This document shows positions 1-8,150 of a stretch of DNA of 64,000 bases, one piece after another (the stretch's first letter is position 1; each line of letters starts with the position of its first letter). The DNA comes from Herpetosiphon geysericola (lineage in GTDB: Bacteria; Chloroflexota; Chloroflexia; Chloroflexales; Herpetosiphonaceae), in contig NZ_LGKP01000013.1 of assembly GCF_001306135.1 (NCBI RefSeq), positions 113,344 to 177,343 on the forward strand, in the 5' to 3' direction. Under the pieces are notes generated by a model. The model made no database searches. It was given only the letters and a program-made list of their open reading frames with translations, and was not told where the DNA came from. The position numbers and the translations under genes are program-made.

Positions 1-886
1 TGAAGTTTTTGAAGCAGGCAACGCCAATGGAGGCAAACCAATTGTGCTTTGTCATGGCTGGCCAGAGCATGCCTTTTCGTGGCGCTATCAGCTGGCAGCC
101 TTGGCCAATGCAGGCTATCATGTTATCGTGCCAAATCAGCGCGGCTATGGCAACTCAACCAGACCAGCAGCTGTAACAGCCTACGATCTTGACCATTTGA
201 CGGGCGATCTGATTGCCCTGCTCGATCATTATGGCTACGCCGATGCCACGTTTATTGGCCACGATTGGGGCGCAATGGTGGTGTGGGGATTGACGTTATT
301 GCATCCAACGAGGGTCAACAAACTGATTAACCTCAGCGTGCCCTACATGGATCGCGGCACAATGCCATGGCTCGAATTTTTAGAGGCAATTCTTGGCAGC
401 GATTCGTATTTCGTGCACTTTAATCGCCAGCCAGGCGTTGCTGATGCAATCTTCGCAGCCAATACCATGCAATTTTTGCGCAATCTGTATCGCAAAAATG
501 TGCCGCCCAGCGAGCCACAGCCCGGAATGGCCTTGATCAATCTTGCCAACGCTGAAACACCGCGCGGTGAGCCGATTATGAGTGATGCAGAATTGGCTAT
601 TTTCGTCGCCGCATTCGAAGCATCAGGCTTTAGTGGTGGCCTCAATTGGTATCGCAATCTTGACCGTAATTGGCAGCGCTTGGCCGATGTCGACCCAATT
701 ATCCAGCAACCAGCGCTGATGATTTACGGCAACCACGATTCCGTCCAACGCTCGCCAAACCTGCCGACATTCGTGCCCAACGTGGAAGTGCTCGATCTAG
801 ATTGTGGACATTGGATTCAGCAAGAAAAGCCCAACGAAACGAACCAAGCAATCTTGAATTGGCTCAAACGCCACGATTCGGTTTAG
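1..886 (+). CDS. alpha/beta hydrolase, epoxide hydrolase-like (5' truncated by window edge)
   Basis: The frame is open from base 2, so the true start lies outside the window; a GTG at 44 is internal. About 294 residues are visible. Motifs fit the epoxide hydrolase / haloalkane dehalogenase branch of the alpha/beta hydrolases: an oxyanion-hole HGWPE with a following SWRY, a nucleophile elbow GHDWGA with Asp as nucleophile, a late acid in GNHDSV, and a catalytic His in DCGHWIQQEKP. Asp rather than Ser at the elbow favours epoxide or haloalkane substrates, but the substrate cannot be told. No signal peptide is visible in the part present. It is a single gene here, followed by a hairpin at 917-960. 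Confidence 0.85.
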   Translation, partial: EVFEAGNANGGKPIVLCHGWPEHAFSWRYQLAALANAGYHVIVPNQRGYGNSTRPAAVTAYDLDHLTGDLIALLDHYGYADATFIGHDWGAMVVWGLTLLHPTRVNKLINLSVPYMDRGTMPWLEFLEAILGSDSYFVHFNRQPGVADAIFAANTMQFLRNLYRKNVPPSEPQPGMALINLANAETPRGEPIMSDAELAIFVAAFEASGFSGGLNWYRNLDRNWQRLADVDPIIQQPALMIYGNHDSVQRSPNLPTFVPNVEVLDLDCGHWIQQEKPNETNQAILNWLKRHDSV

Positions 887-916
887 GCCAAAAGCGGATA
901 TTATGAGGCTGGAAAG

Positions 917-960
917 TGGCAGGCCCATGCAAGCGCACTCAAGCTGCACTGGGTCTGCCA
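917..960 (+). terminator. hairpin downstream of the alpha/beta hydrolase
   Basis: Arms TGGCAGGCCCA (917-927) and TGGGTCTGCCA (950-960) pair over 11 positions with one G-U, around a 22-base loop. There is no clear T-run afterwards, so an intrinsic terminator is possible but not certain. Confidence 0.4.
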
Positions 961-1045
961 TCCATAAAGGAGAATAGGATACCGTTGGATTGCTTGGCCT
1001 TATTATCCAATCCTGCTGCCATGTTTTGCCTTAGGAATCGCATTT

Positions 1046-1447
1046 ATGAAAAAAATTCATTTTTTGGCGCGCGTAGTTGGCATCGATTGGTGTGATGATG
1101 GCATTTTAGCGATTGTTTTTGCCGATGATTCTGAGGAGCCATCAGAATATCTCGAATTGCAGCGTAGCTTTGAGGAGCCTGATGAACAGGACCAAGCGCT
1201 AGGCATGGCTACCTATTGTCTCAGTACTTCGGCTGGTGCTACAACCTATGGTGGGATTACGAGTTTTGTTATTCGTGATACCCAATGCACTATTGACCTA
1301 GCGCCGAGCGCAGCAGCAGAAATCGGTATAGCGCAGTATCAGATTGAACTTGATCTCGGAGCAGACGATATCCCGATTCTGTATGCGCATATCCGCCAAC
1401 TTTTTCAGGCTGCGCCGTCGGCTCCGCAGACGCTGCTCTTAGCGTAA
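1046..1447 (+). CDS. Imm10-like immunity family protein
   Basis: A 133-residue acidic soluble protein. The order of short motifs (YLELQRS, DEQDQALGMATYCL, TTYGGI, then a hydrophobic stretch ending LYAHIRQLF) resembles Imm10, a family found in polymorphic toxin loci and often as stand-alone genes. No toxin gene adjoins it: the neighbours are an alpha/beta hydrolase and a GNAT-like protein. It may be an orphan immunity protein or have been adopted for another role. The start is the ATG at 1046; the upstream AGGAATCGC gives only a moderate ribosome site. The family call is from recalled motif pattern, not a search. Confidence 0.6.
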   Translation: MKKIHFLARVVGIDWCDDGILAIVFADDSEEPSEYLELQRSFEEPDEQDQALGMATYCLSTSAGATTYGGITSFVIRDTQCTIDLAPSAAAEIGIAQYQIELDLGADDIPILYAHIRQLFQAAPSAPQTLLLA

Positions 1448-1483
1448 CGGAGCGACAACTTGCTCTTATTGAAGGAGCTTCGA

Positions 1484-2215
1484 ATGAACCTTGCAGAGTA
1501 TAGTGCTCAGCAATTGCTTCAGATTCATGCAGACACGCTTTTTATCAGTGATGCGGCTGGTCGGCTACGGTTCAACGCCGATCCTGGCTATCCTGAGCAT
1601 GAACTTGAGCCAGCACCGCGTTTTTGGCTAGGCCGAACAGATGATCATGTGCTTTGGCGGTTGCGAGCCGATTTACCTGCCGACCTGAGTGAGAGCCTTG
1701 AAGCAATTGCCCAAACCATCCCACCGCGAACTGATCCCATGCTTTTGCCGCCGCCGATTGCTGCAATTCGCGATCTATTAGCCGTGCATGCTCCGATGAG
1801 CGAGCATGCAAGCGGGCCATGCTATTGGATGCCAGAGCTGCTGCCTGTTCCGGCAATAGTGCTCCTCATCACGCCCGCTAATGCAGAGGTGTTGGCTGCA
1901 CATTTTCCTTGGAAACAAAGCCAACGCGCACTGCATGACGCTGGGCCGCTGGTTGCGACGATTGTCGATCAGCAGGCGGTTGCTGTCTGTTATTGTGCAC
2001 GGCTCAACGCGATTGCGGCTGAGGCTGGGGTCGAAACCACCGAATCGGCCAGAGGCCATGGCTATGCGCAGGCAGCGGTTGCTGGTTGGGCTGCTGCCAT
2101 CCACGCCCTCGGTATCCTTCCCATGTACAGCACCAGCTGGGATAATTACGCCTCGCAGGCAATTGCCCGTCGGCTTGGTATGCGGGAATATGCTGATAGC
2201 TGCTGGATTCAATAA
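1484..2215 (+). CDS. GNAT-family N-acetyltransferase
   Basis: A 243-residue protein. The C-terminal third carries the GNAT core: a strand, then ETTESARGHGYAQAAV (the R/Q-x-x-G-x-G/A pyrophosphate loop followed by a helix), then STSWDNYASQAIARRLGM, the usual Asn-containing loop and final helix. The first 130 residues have no motif I recognise and may shape the acceptor site. Substrate unknown. The ATG at 1484 is chosen over the TTG at 1460 because GAAGGAG lies just upstream of it. It sits 36 bases after the Imm10-like gene and may share its transcript. Confidence 0.75.
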   Translation: MNLAEYSAQQLLQIHADTLFISDAAGRLRFNADPGYPEHELEPAPRFWLGRTDDHVLWRLRADLPADLSESLEAIAQTIPPRTDPMLLPPPIAAIRDLLAVHAPMSEHASGPCYWMPELLPVPAIVLLITPANAEVLAAHFPWKQSQRALHDAGPLVATIVDQQAVAVCYCARLNAIAAEAGVETTESARGHGYAQAAVAGWAAAIHALGILPMYSTSWDNYASQAIARRLGMREYADSCWIQ

Positions 2216-2391
2216 CAATGCTTTATTCTGCTGCTACGGCTATTCGCTTGATTGTTAATTGATGGCAACAATCACTTTACGGAATTATATTTACATAATA
2301 AAAAAGCTTTTTCTGTTTGGCTTGATCCACTATACTTGCCAGTGCTGCCTACGCCCGCACCCGATGCGTGCTTATCACAAAGGATTGTGCG

Positions 2392-3150
2392 ATGCCCCGA
2401 GCTACGATTCAGGCGCTCTTTCTCAAACCAGCCAAAGGTCAAGCGCTAGTTGATGTCAGCACTCTAGGCATGACCATGCAGCAAGGCTATGGAATTGTTG
2501 GCGATTGCCAGGGCCATCCTTTGAGTCCTCGGCAAGTGTTAGTGCTCCGGCGCGAAGATCTTGAGGCTTTTATGCTGCACCCAGGCGATTTGCGCGAAAA
2601 TATCGTGCTTGCTGGGCTGACAGCGGCTGAATTTGTGCCTGGCGCTGTTCTCCATTTAGGCAAGAGCGTGCAAATTCGGCTTACCTTTCATTGTGAACCG
2701 TGTAAGCGAATCGCCCATGTGCTCGGCAGGCCGATTAAGGACATTATTGGCAAACGTGGTATTTTAGGCACGGTGCTTGCTGATGGCGAGCTACGCTGTG
2801 GCGATGCGGTCGTAGTTGGCGCGGAGACTCAGCCGCCGCTCTCGCCTATACCCTATAACCGATTTTTGAGCTTTATTGCTTCTGTTCCCTATGCTCAAGT
2901 TGTAAGTTACAAAGAAATTGTGCTTGGGATGGGGGTGGCGAACAGTTTTATGCGGGTTATTCCACACTATCTGCAAAAAACAGATCCTGAGCAGTATCCG
3001 ATTCATCGGGTGGTTGATACACAAGGGCTGTTGCTACCCCACTATATTCCTGGCCAACTTGAGGCTTTACGCGCCGAGGGTATCGCATTGGTTAAGCTTG
3101 ATAGCATTGATCCAGCAGCGTATCAACTCGATCTTAAGCGCTATGGGTAG
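2392..3150 (+). CDS. MOSC domain fused to an alkyltransferase-like (ATL) domain
   Basis: 252 residues with two unrelated parts. Residues about 1-140 look like a MOSC domain: a beta-rich fold with GDCQGHPLSPRQVLV and a Cys in FHCEPCKRI, the position of the conserved MOSC cysteine. Residues about 155-250 resemble the MGMT C-terminal DNA-binding domain (PYAQVVSYKEI, a recognition helix, then YPIHRVV). In MGMT the last motif is PCHRV with the alkyl-accepting Cys; here Ile replaces Cys, as in ATL proteins that bind alkylated DNA without repairing it directly. The ATG at 2392 has AAAGGA seven bases upstream and is preferred over the GTG at 2368. Cofactor and DNA role are inferred. Confidence 0.8.
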   Translation: MPRATIQALFLKPAKGQALVDVSTLGMTMQQGYGIVGDCQGHPLSPRQVLVLRREDLEAFMLHPGDLRENIVLAGLTAAEFVPGAVLHLGKSVQIRLTFHCEPCKRIAHVLGRPIKDIIGKRGILGTVLADGELRCGDAVVVGAETQPPLSPIPYNRFLSFIASVPYAQVVSYKEIVLGMGVANSFMRVIPHYLQKTDPEQYPIHRVVDTQGLLLPHYIPGQLEALRAEGIALVKLDSIDPAAYQLDLKRYG

Positions 3151-3199
3151 CGTGGCATTGTGCATACACTAAACTAGCATCCATGCAGAAAGGATATCT

Positions 3200-3412
3200 A
3201 TGACCAAGGAACCATCGGTCAAAGGCCCAGCCTCCTATTTTCCAGCAATCGAAAAAACCTATGGCCAATCGATCGATCATTGGATGACGATTCTTGATGG
3301 GATGGCCGACAAAACCCATATGCAGATGGTTGCTACGCTGAAGGCCGAGTATGCTATGGGCCATGGCCATGCCAATGCGCTAGTTGCCTATTATCGGGCA
3401 CAGCAGCAGTAG
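3200..3412 (+). CDS. DUF4287 domain protein
   Basis: A 70-residue protein that is essentially one DUF4287 domain: GPASYFPAIEKTYGQSIDHW near the N-terminus and the characteristic MGHGHANALVAYY near the C-terminus. The family is small and of unknown function, often near DUF5655-type or stress genes. The ATG at 3200 follows GAAAGGA at a normal distance. It lies 41 bases before the MBL hydrolase and the two could be cotranscribed. Confidence 0.85.
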   Translation: MTKEPSVKGPASYFPAIEKTYGQSIDHWMTILDGMADKTHMQMVATLKAEYAMGHGHANALVAYYRAQQQ

Positions 3413-3453
3413 CCCAGCGCGCTTGTGGCCTGCATTACTCGTGAGGAAATTCG

Positions 3454-4218
3454 ATGGAAATTCATTTGCTGCGCAATGCAACGATGCGCCTGCGCTATGC
3501 CCAGCATACCTTGCTTGCTGACCCTGATCTTGCGCCACGCCATGCGCGTGATTCGTTTACTGGGCGTTCACGCAATCCGCTGGTTGATTTGCCGCTGGCC
3601 AAAGAAGCGATTGTGGAAGGTATCGAGGCGGTTTTGCTGTCTCACCTGCATGCCGATCATTTTGATGCTGAGGCGCAACAGCTTTTGCCAAAAGATATTC
3701 CCATTTTTTGCCAACCAGTTGATGCTGAACGGATTCAAGGCTATGGGTTTCGCACTGTTATTCCGGTCGATCACGTCGTTAATTGGCAGGGCATGCGGAT
3801 TACGCGCGTAGCGGGTCAGCATGGCTTTGGCGCTGACCTCGCAAGCATGGGCCAAGTATCTGGATTTGTGTTGGCGGCGGCGCTTGAACCAACGCTGTAT
3901 TGGGTTGGCGATAGCGTGTGGTATCCCGAGGTTGCAACTACGATTGAAAAGTTTCAGCCAAACGTAATCGTGACCCATTCTTCTGGCGCGATTTGGGAGG
4001 CAGGAACGCCGATTGTGATGGATGCTGAGCAAACTATAATGCTGTGTCAGGCCACAACCGCCAGTACGGTCGTTGCGATTCATCTGGATTCGCTGGATCA
4101 TGGTCAGGTGTCGCGAACAGAACTGCGTATGGCTGCCAAGGCTGCTGGAATTTCCGAGGCGCAACTCTTAATTCCCAACGATGGTGAGCTGCTGCGCTTC
4201 GACGATTCATCAGCATGA
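3454..4218 (+). CDS. MBL-fold metal-dependent hydrolase (UlaG-like)
   Basis: 254 residues of the metallo-beta-lactamase fold. The metal motif HxHxDH is present in SHLHADHFD at about residues 64-72, further His and Asp ligands fit QHGFGA and WVGDSVW, and a final His is in VAIHLDSLDH. The start MEIHLLRNATMRLRY is typical of UlaG-like members. Soluble, no signal peptide. The substrate is not predictable. It converges on the VWA-like gene, with a perfect hairpin between them. Confidence 0.85.
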   Translation: MEIHLLRNATMRLRYAQHTLLADPDLAPRHARDSFTGRSRNPLVDLPLAKEAIVEGIEAVLLSHLHADHFDAEAQQLLPKDIPIFCQPVDAERIQGYGFRTVIPVDHVVNWQGMRITRVAGQHGFGADLASMGQVSGFVLAAALEPTLYWVGDSVWYPEVATTIEKFQPNVIVTHSSGAIWEAGTPIVMDAEQTIMLCQATTASTVVAIHLDSLDHGQVSRTELRMAAKAAGISEAQLLIPNDGELLRFDDSSA

Positions 4219-4251
4219 CTGTTCTGATTCGCTGCTCTCGCGCAAACTACA

Positions 4252-4280
4252 CATGGCACGAAGTTGAGCTTCGTGCCATG
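4252..4280. terminator. hairpin between convergent genes
   Basis: Perfect 12-bp stem: CATGGCACGAAG (4252-4263) and CTTCGTGCCATG (4269-4280) with a 5-base loop. It sits between the stop of the MBL hydrolase (4218) and the stop of the VWA-like gene (4292 on the minus strand), so it could end both transcripts. No strong T-run on either side. Confidence 0.55.
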
Positions 4281-4291
4281 CAACGTGTTGG

Positions 4292-5455
4292 TTATTCAAG
4301 GAGTAACCGAATGGCCTCGCCAAAGGGAAAAGCCTCGCTATCAAGGCCGCCAGCAACTACCACCCACAATAATGGATATTCAGGAGGCCTTGATGGAAAA
4401 CTGCCATAACCATCGGTCAAATAGACTGCGACAATTGGCATATGAGGGCGGATTAAGTCCTCAAGGGCCGCAAAGAAGGGGCGAAAATCGGTGCCACCGC
4501 CGCCGATTGGCGCAGGAATTGGGCTATGGGCGGTGAGTTGAAATGGCCCATGAGCTTCTGCATCAACATAAAACAACTCACAGGTGATATGCGGATAGGC
4601 GCGCAAAATCCCCTGCACCTCATCCATAAAGAGCCGCAAATGACGCTCATCGATTGAGCCGCTGGTATCGACCGCCACAAAAACTTGCAGACTCTCGCCT
4701 GCTAAGGCATCGATATAGAGACCCCGACTCAAAAAACGCCGATCAAAGCCCACAAAATCGGTGGGTGTTTGCACCAAATAGCGCCATAAATAGGTACGCC
4801 AATCGAGTTTCTCAGGGTCGGTGCTGCTCAATTCACGGCGCATGCTGCTGGGCAAACTGCCTTGGGCGACCATCAGCGCAATCAGATCTGCTTGGTGGCG
4901 CGCATTGCGCCAATGGGCTTCCAATACTGCGTTGCGTTTGGTGCCGCGCGTCTCTTGTTCAAAGCCGCCTTGGCCACTGAGACCCGATCGATCAGCCTCG
5001 GTTGCGTCGAGCAAATCAAGGCTATCGCTCAGCGGGTAGCGGCTGGGGTCGCGGACTAACAATTCGTACACTTCTTCGACGCTTAATGCTTCAAGCTCAG
5101 GGTCGCGCTGGGTCATTGGGTCACAGCCAATGCCCTCGATAGTGCTGATGATGCCATTCAACACAATATCGCAGGCAGTATTCCAAATCCGTGGGTTGCG
5201 ACTGCCACGGCGGGGAAGATGCAGCAAGGCAGCATGCAACACCTGATGCACAATCAAACGATCTTGGTCTTGCTGGCGTAGAGTGGCGAAATAGTCAGCG
5301 TTGACATACACCCGTTCACCATCAGTTGCCGCCTGATTCACATTCGTTGCAGCAACCACGGGCGCAAATAACACCAAGCTAGCAAAGTAGGCAGAACGAG
5401 TGCGTAGCCGCAGCACCGACGCACTAATCATGCGTTCAAATTCGGCGGCACTCAT
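4292..5455 (-). CDS. VWA-like domain protein with putative metallopeptidase-like N-terminus (DUF2201-type)
   Basis: 387 residues from the ATG at 5455, which overlaps the stop of the MoxR gene as ATGA; the frame is open further upstream but that part lies inside MoxR. The N-terminal half resembles the putative metallopeptidase domain paired with VWA in this family, but the expected HExxH reads HQVLH (in IVHQVLHAALLH), so the catalytic Glu is replaced by Gln. The C-terminal half is VWA-like with a MIDAS motif, VAVDTSGSID, and GGGTDF and YLTDGYG later. Such proteins pair with MoxR ATPases, which are thought to remodel or load the partner. Last gene of a three-gene coupled operon. Confidence 0.85.
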   Translation of the reverse strand: MSAAEFERMISASVLRLRTRSAYFASLVLFAPVVAATNVNQAATDGERVYVNADYFATLRQQDQDRLIVHQVLHAALLHLPRRGSRNPRIWNTACDIVLNGIISTIEGIGCDPMTQRDPELEALSVEEVYELLVRDPSRYPLSDSLDLLDATEADRSGLSGQGGFEQETRGTKRNAVLEAHWRNARHQADLIALMVAQGSLPSSMRRELSSTDPEKLDWRTYLWRYLVQTPTDFVGFDRRFLSRGLYIDALAGESLQVFVAVDTSGSIDERHLRLFMDEVQGILRAYPHITCELFYVDAEAHGPFQLTAHSPIPAPIGGGGTDFRPFFAALEDLIRPHMPIVAVYLTDGYGSFPSRPPEYPLLWVVVAGGLDSEAFPFGEAIRLLLE

Positions 5456-6450
5456 GCCAGCATCCGTTGATATGCTTGGAAGAAGGTTTGCAATTGGGCA
5501 TCGCCCTGAACATAGGCTGCAAAGGCCCCAATTTGGCCCTTGAGCCGTAACTGCCGCATCAGATCGGCAATAAAGACCTGCACCCATTCAGTTGGTGCAT
5601 GGGCCGCCATCCAACAAAAGGCTTGATAGGCGCTATCGGCGTTTGCAGCCCGTAAGGTCAAGCCGATCGTGTTGGCATAGCGTGCCCCAGGCTCGCTTGG
5701 AAAGGCGAGGTTTGCGCCTTCACCACGCAGAATCGCCTCAAAATCTGGTAGGGTTTGATACAGCTCGATGTAGGAGTAAAATTCTGCTGCTGCATCAATG
5801 CCCACCACCGGAGCAAGATCAAGCGCTGCTTGGTAGAGTTGGCTGGCCATAACCCATGAGCGTGGCGACGGCCACGCTGGATGCTGCGGATTGAGCTTAT
5901 GCAACAAGGTTGGGCGAAACGAGAGAAAGGCAATCACCTGCTCAGCCACATTCGCATTCAGCGCATAGGCCTTAAAACTATCAAAATCGGGCGCAACTTC
6001 GAGGTGGACAAAGCGATTCGCCAACGGTGCTGGCATATCGAAAACCGAGGCTCGATCCTCTTTGCGATTGCCTGCGGCCCAAACAAACCAGCCCTCAGGC
6101 AGCGTATACGAGCCAACTCGTCGATCAAGAATCAGTTGTTGGGCAACCCCTTGCATGGCTGGGGGTGCCATGTTTAATTCATCAAGAAACAAGATACCTT
6201 GCCCAGTTTGGGGCAGAAACTCTGGTGGAAACCAGCGTGAAATTCCATTATCAGGCACTGGCAAGCCCCGCAGATCGGTTGGTGCAAGCTGCGATAACCG
6301 GACATCAATAAACTCAATGCCCCTGTGCTGGGCAATTTGGGCCACAATGCTCGATTTACCAATTCCTGGCGGTCCCCAGATCATCGTGCTGAGATACAGC
6401 TTTTTTTGCACTAGCGTATCGAGGTAGTGCTGTAATTCTAACGGATTCAT
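5452..6450 (-). CDS. MoxR-family AAA+ ATPase
   Basis: 332 residues. Walker A is GPPGIGKSS near residue 25-33, Walker B is ILFLDELN near 90, and WFVWAAGNRKEDRA holds the sensor 1 region. Residues ANRFVHLEV complete the AAA+ core. MoxR ATPases act with VWA-domain proteins as chaperone-like complexes; here the VWA partner follows directly with a 4-base ATGA overlap, and the upstream repeat protein overlaps this start in the same way (6447-6450). That makes equimolar translation likely. Cytoplasmic; client unknown. Confidence 0.92.
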   Translation of the reverse strand: MNPLELQHYLDTLVQKKLYLSTMIWGPPGIGKSSIVAQIAQHRGIEFIDVRLSQLAPTDLRGLPVPDNGISRWFPPEFLPQTGQGILFLDELNMAPPAMQGVAQQLILDRRVGSYTLPEGWFVWAAGNRKEDRASVFDMPAPLANRFVHLEVAPDFDSFKAYALNANVAEQVIAFLSFRPTLLHKLNPQHPAWPSPRSWVMASQLYQAALDLAPVVGIDAAAEFYSYIELYQTLPDFEAILRGEGANLAFPSEPGARYANTIGLTLRAANADSAYQAFCWMAAHAPTEWVQVFIADLMRQLRLKGQIGAFAAYVQGDAQLQTFFQAYQRMLA

Positions 6451-7832
6451 GCCTGCTCCTTCACTCGTTGCTCAAGCGCAGTTTGGGCTGCGCGGCGGAC
6501 AAAACAATGAGCGTCGACGGTCAATGCCCTGACAATCTCGATTGGAACTGCCGGATTGAGCGCCAAAGCATAGCGCGCATACCAATAGGGCGAGCGCAGA
6601 CCTTTGCGCAAATGTTGCGGATCGGTGTATTGATTGGCCATGGCAATAAAGTGAAACATCGGGTGTGCCGAATACAGTGCTGCGGTTAACGCCCGATCAA
6701 GCAATTGTTGGCGCGCTTCAATGGTGGTTTGCTGGTTGCGGACGACTGCATTGCGCACCTGAATCGATTCATCGGTGGCCAAGTGGGCTAAAATGTCAGG
6801 GGTGACGTTGGGATGTTGGGCAATTGCCTTGCGCATGCGTAAGGCCGACCAGCTATAATCGCGGGCCATCGTCGCCAATAACTCAGCGGGAAGATTGGGG
6901 TTTAACGCCAGCGCATTGCGTACCGGCTGCACATCGTCAAGCTCTAAGCGGGACAACACATCGAGCGGGGTATTAACATTAAAGGCAACCCGGGCACGCA
7001 CGCTTGGGTCGTCATCATCAGCGAGCAGCCTGAGGATGACGGGGTCGCTCGATTCAGCGGCAAGTTTGCGTAGCTCGCGATCTGCGGTACCAATACTGGC
7101 CTGATCAAAGGGTTGGTTATTGATTGTATAGCTCATCGCCGCAAACACTTCGTCTTCCAAGACCGTGACTGTTTGCTGCAAGGCTTGTTGAATGTGTTCC
7201 TCGGTTGATTCATGAAGGCGTTGCTCAAGCCATGCTGGCATTGTTCGCAGTATCAGATGCTCAATCAACGCCTCTTGGCCATCAATTGATGGTAGCGGAA
7301 TCTGGGCCAGTAGGGCTTCAGCTTGCGCTTGCCAATCGGCGCCAGCCTCGCCATAACTATTGATATGGTAGGCAATGGCGTGAGCAACATTTGGCGAAGC
7401 ATAGCCACGAATCGTATTCAGCAGATTAGCAGGGATTGACGCATGACGCAGAAATAATAATAAGCGCAACTCATCCATCTGGCGAAATAAATCGGGATGT
7501 TCAAGCAACAGCAACAGCAAAACAGGATTGGCGAGAAACGCTTCGGGAACGTCAGCGGCAAAGTGTAAGAGTGTTTTTTGCGGCGTATTGGGGTTGGCAA
7601 CCAAGGCGGTAACAATCGCCGTGCGTGGATGAGGATCTAAAACAACTGCTAATGGGCCTTGGCGGCCAACAAAGCGCAGGAAGTCGGTTCCAGAAGTGGG
7701 GCGTTCAAAGTCGGGGTCGGATACCAACTCAAGATAATTGGCAATCCGCAACAGTTCTTCAGGTGTGGTTGTCGGGTCAGACGCTGCTTGGATTATGGCT
7801 TGTTCGTCAAGCGATAATTGCTGATTTGTCAC
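6447..7832 (-). CDS. HEAT/LRV-like alpha-helical repeat protein
   Basis: 461 residues from a GTG at 7832. That start has GGGAGGG six bases upstream; ATGs at 7859 and 7871 lack a comparable site. The protein is built of short helical repeats with recurring phrases such as ALNPNLPAELL, IAQHPNVTPDIL, VRNAVV and VRARVAFNVNTPLDVL, a pattern seen in leucine-rich-variant and HEAT-type repeats. No enzyme motif. It is first in the operon with MoxR and the VWA-like protein and overlaps MoxR by 4 bases. A scaffold or client adaptor for the MoxR-VWA pair is a reasonable guess only. Confidence 0.75.
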   Translation of the reverse strand: MTNQQLSLDEQAIIQAASDPTTTPEELLRIANYLELVSDPDFERPTSGTDFLRFVGRQGPLAVVLDPHPRTAIVTALVANPNTPQKTLLHFAADVPEAFLANPVLLLLLLEHPDLFRQMDELRLLLFLRHASIPANLLNTIRGYASPNVAHAIAYHINSYGEAGADWQAQAEALLAQIPLPSIDGQEALIEHLILRTMPAWLEQRLHESTEEHIQQALQQTVTVLEDEVFAAMSYTINNQPFDQASIGTADRELRKLAAESSDPVILRLLADDDDPSVRARVAFNVNTPLDVLSRLELDDVQPVRNALALNPNLPAELLATMARDYSWSALRMRKAIAQHPNVTPDILAHLATDESIQVRNAVVRNQQTTIEARQQLLDRALTAALYSAHPMFHFIAMANQYTDPQHLRKGLRSPYWYARYALALNPAVPIEIVRALTVDAHCFVRRAAQTALEQRVKEQA

Positions 7833-8150
7833 AGGAAACCCTCCCGATAGATTGCTCATTGCGCTACTCAAATCCCCAAATGGCTAACCTTCGCTGATTG
7901 TACCATTGAATGGAATGGCTCTTTTGGCGTATGTGTCCGCTGGTTAAGCTTCCAAACCCAAACTTGACACATATGCGATGATAGCACTACACTACCCAAA
8001 TATCTTCAAACCAACCAGCGAGCAGGCACAGCCTAGCTCAAATCCAAATAAACAGCCTTGGCAAAATCCTCAATTCATCTGCTTGATACAAGCTATCTGA
8101 GGCGCGAGACGCTACCGCTGGGCGTGCAACGACGCATGAGAGGCGCAACG
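7833..8150. other. intergenic region between divergent operons
   Basis: 318 bases between the minus-strand GTG at 7832 and the plus-strand ATG at 8151. It contains the GGGAGGG ribosome site of the repeat protein (complement of 7839-7845), a candidate plus-strand promoter near 7964-7993, and an inverted repeat overlapping its -35. I see no small ORF with a ribosome site and no structured RNA. Confidence 0.6.
7930..7993 (+). promoter_or_regulatory. candidate promoter with overlapping inverted repeat for the YesN/YesM operon
   Basis: TTGACA (7964-7969) and TACACT (7988-7993) are spaced by 18 bases. TATGTGTC (7930-7937) and GACACATA (7966-7973) form an inverted repeat whose right arm covers the -35. 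An operator here would fit autoregulation of the two-component system, but this is inference from pattern. Confidence 0.4.

Noticed and set aside
3454..4218. MBL protein as a true beta-lactamase
   Set aside because: No signal peptide and UlaG-like N-terminus; the HxHxDH motif alone is common to the whole superfamily.
4654..5059. Plus-strand frames inside the VWA-like gene
   Set aside because: Opposite strand of a well-supported gene with coupled neighbours; no ribosome site or recognisable protein.
5456..5587. Longer N-terminus of the VWA-like protein
   Set aside because: It would sit fully inside MoxR; the ATGA overlap at 5452-5455 is the natural coupled start.
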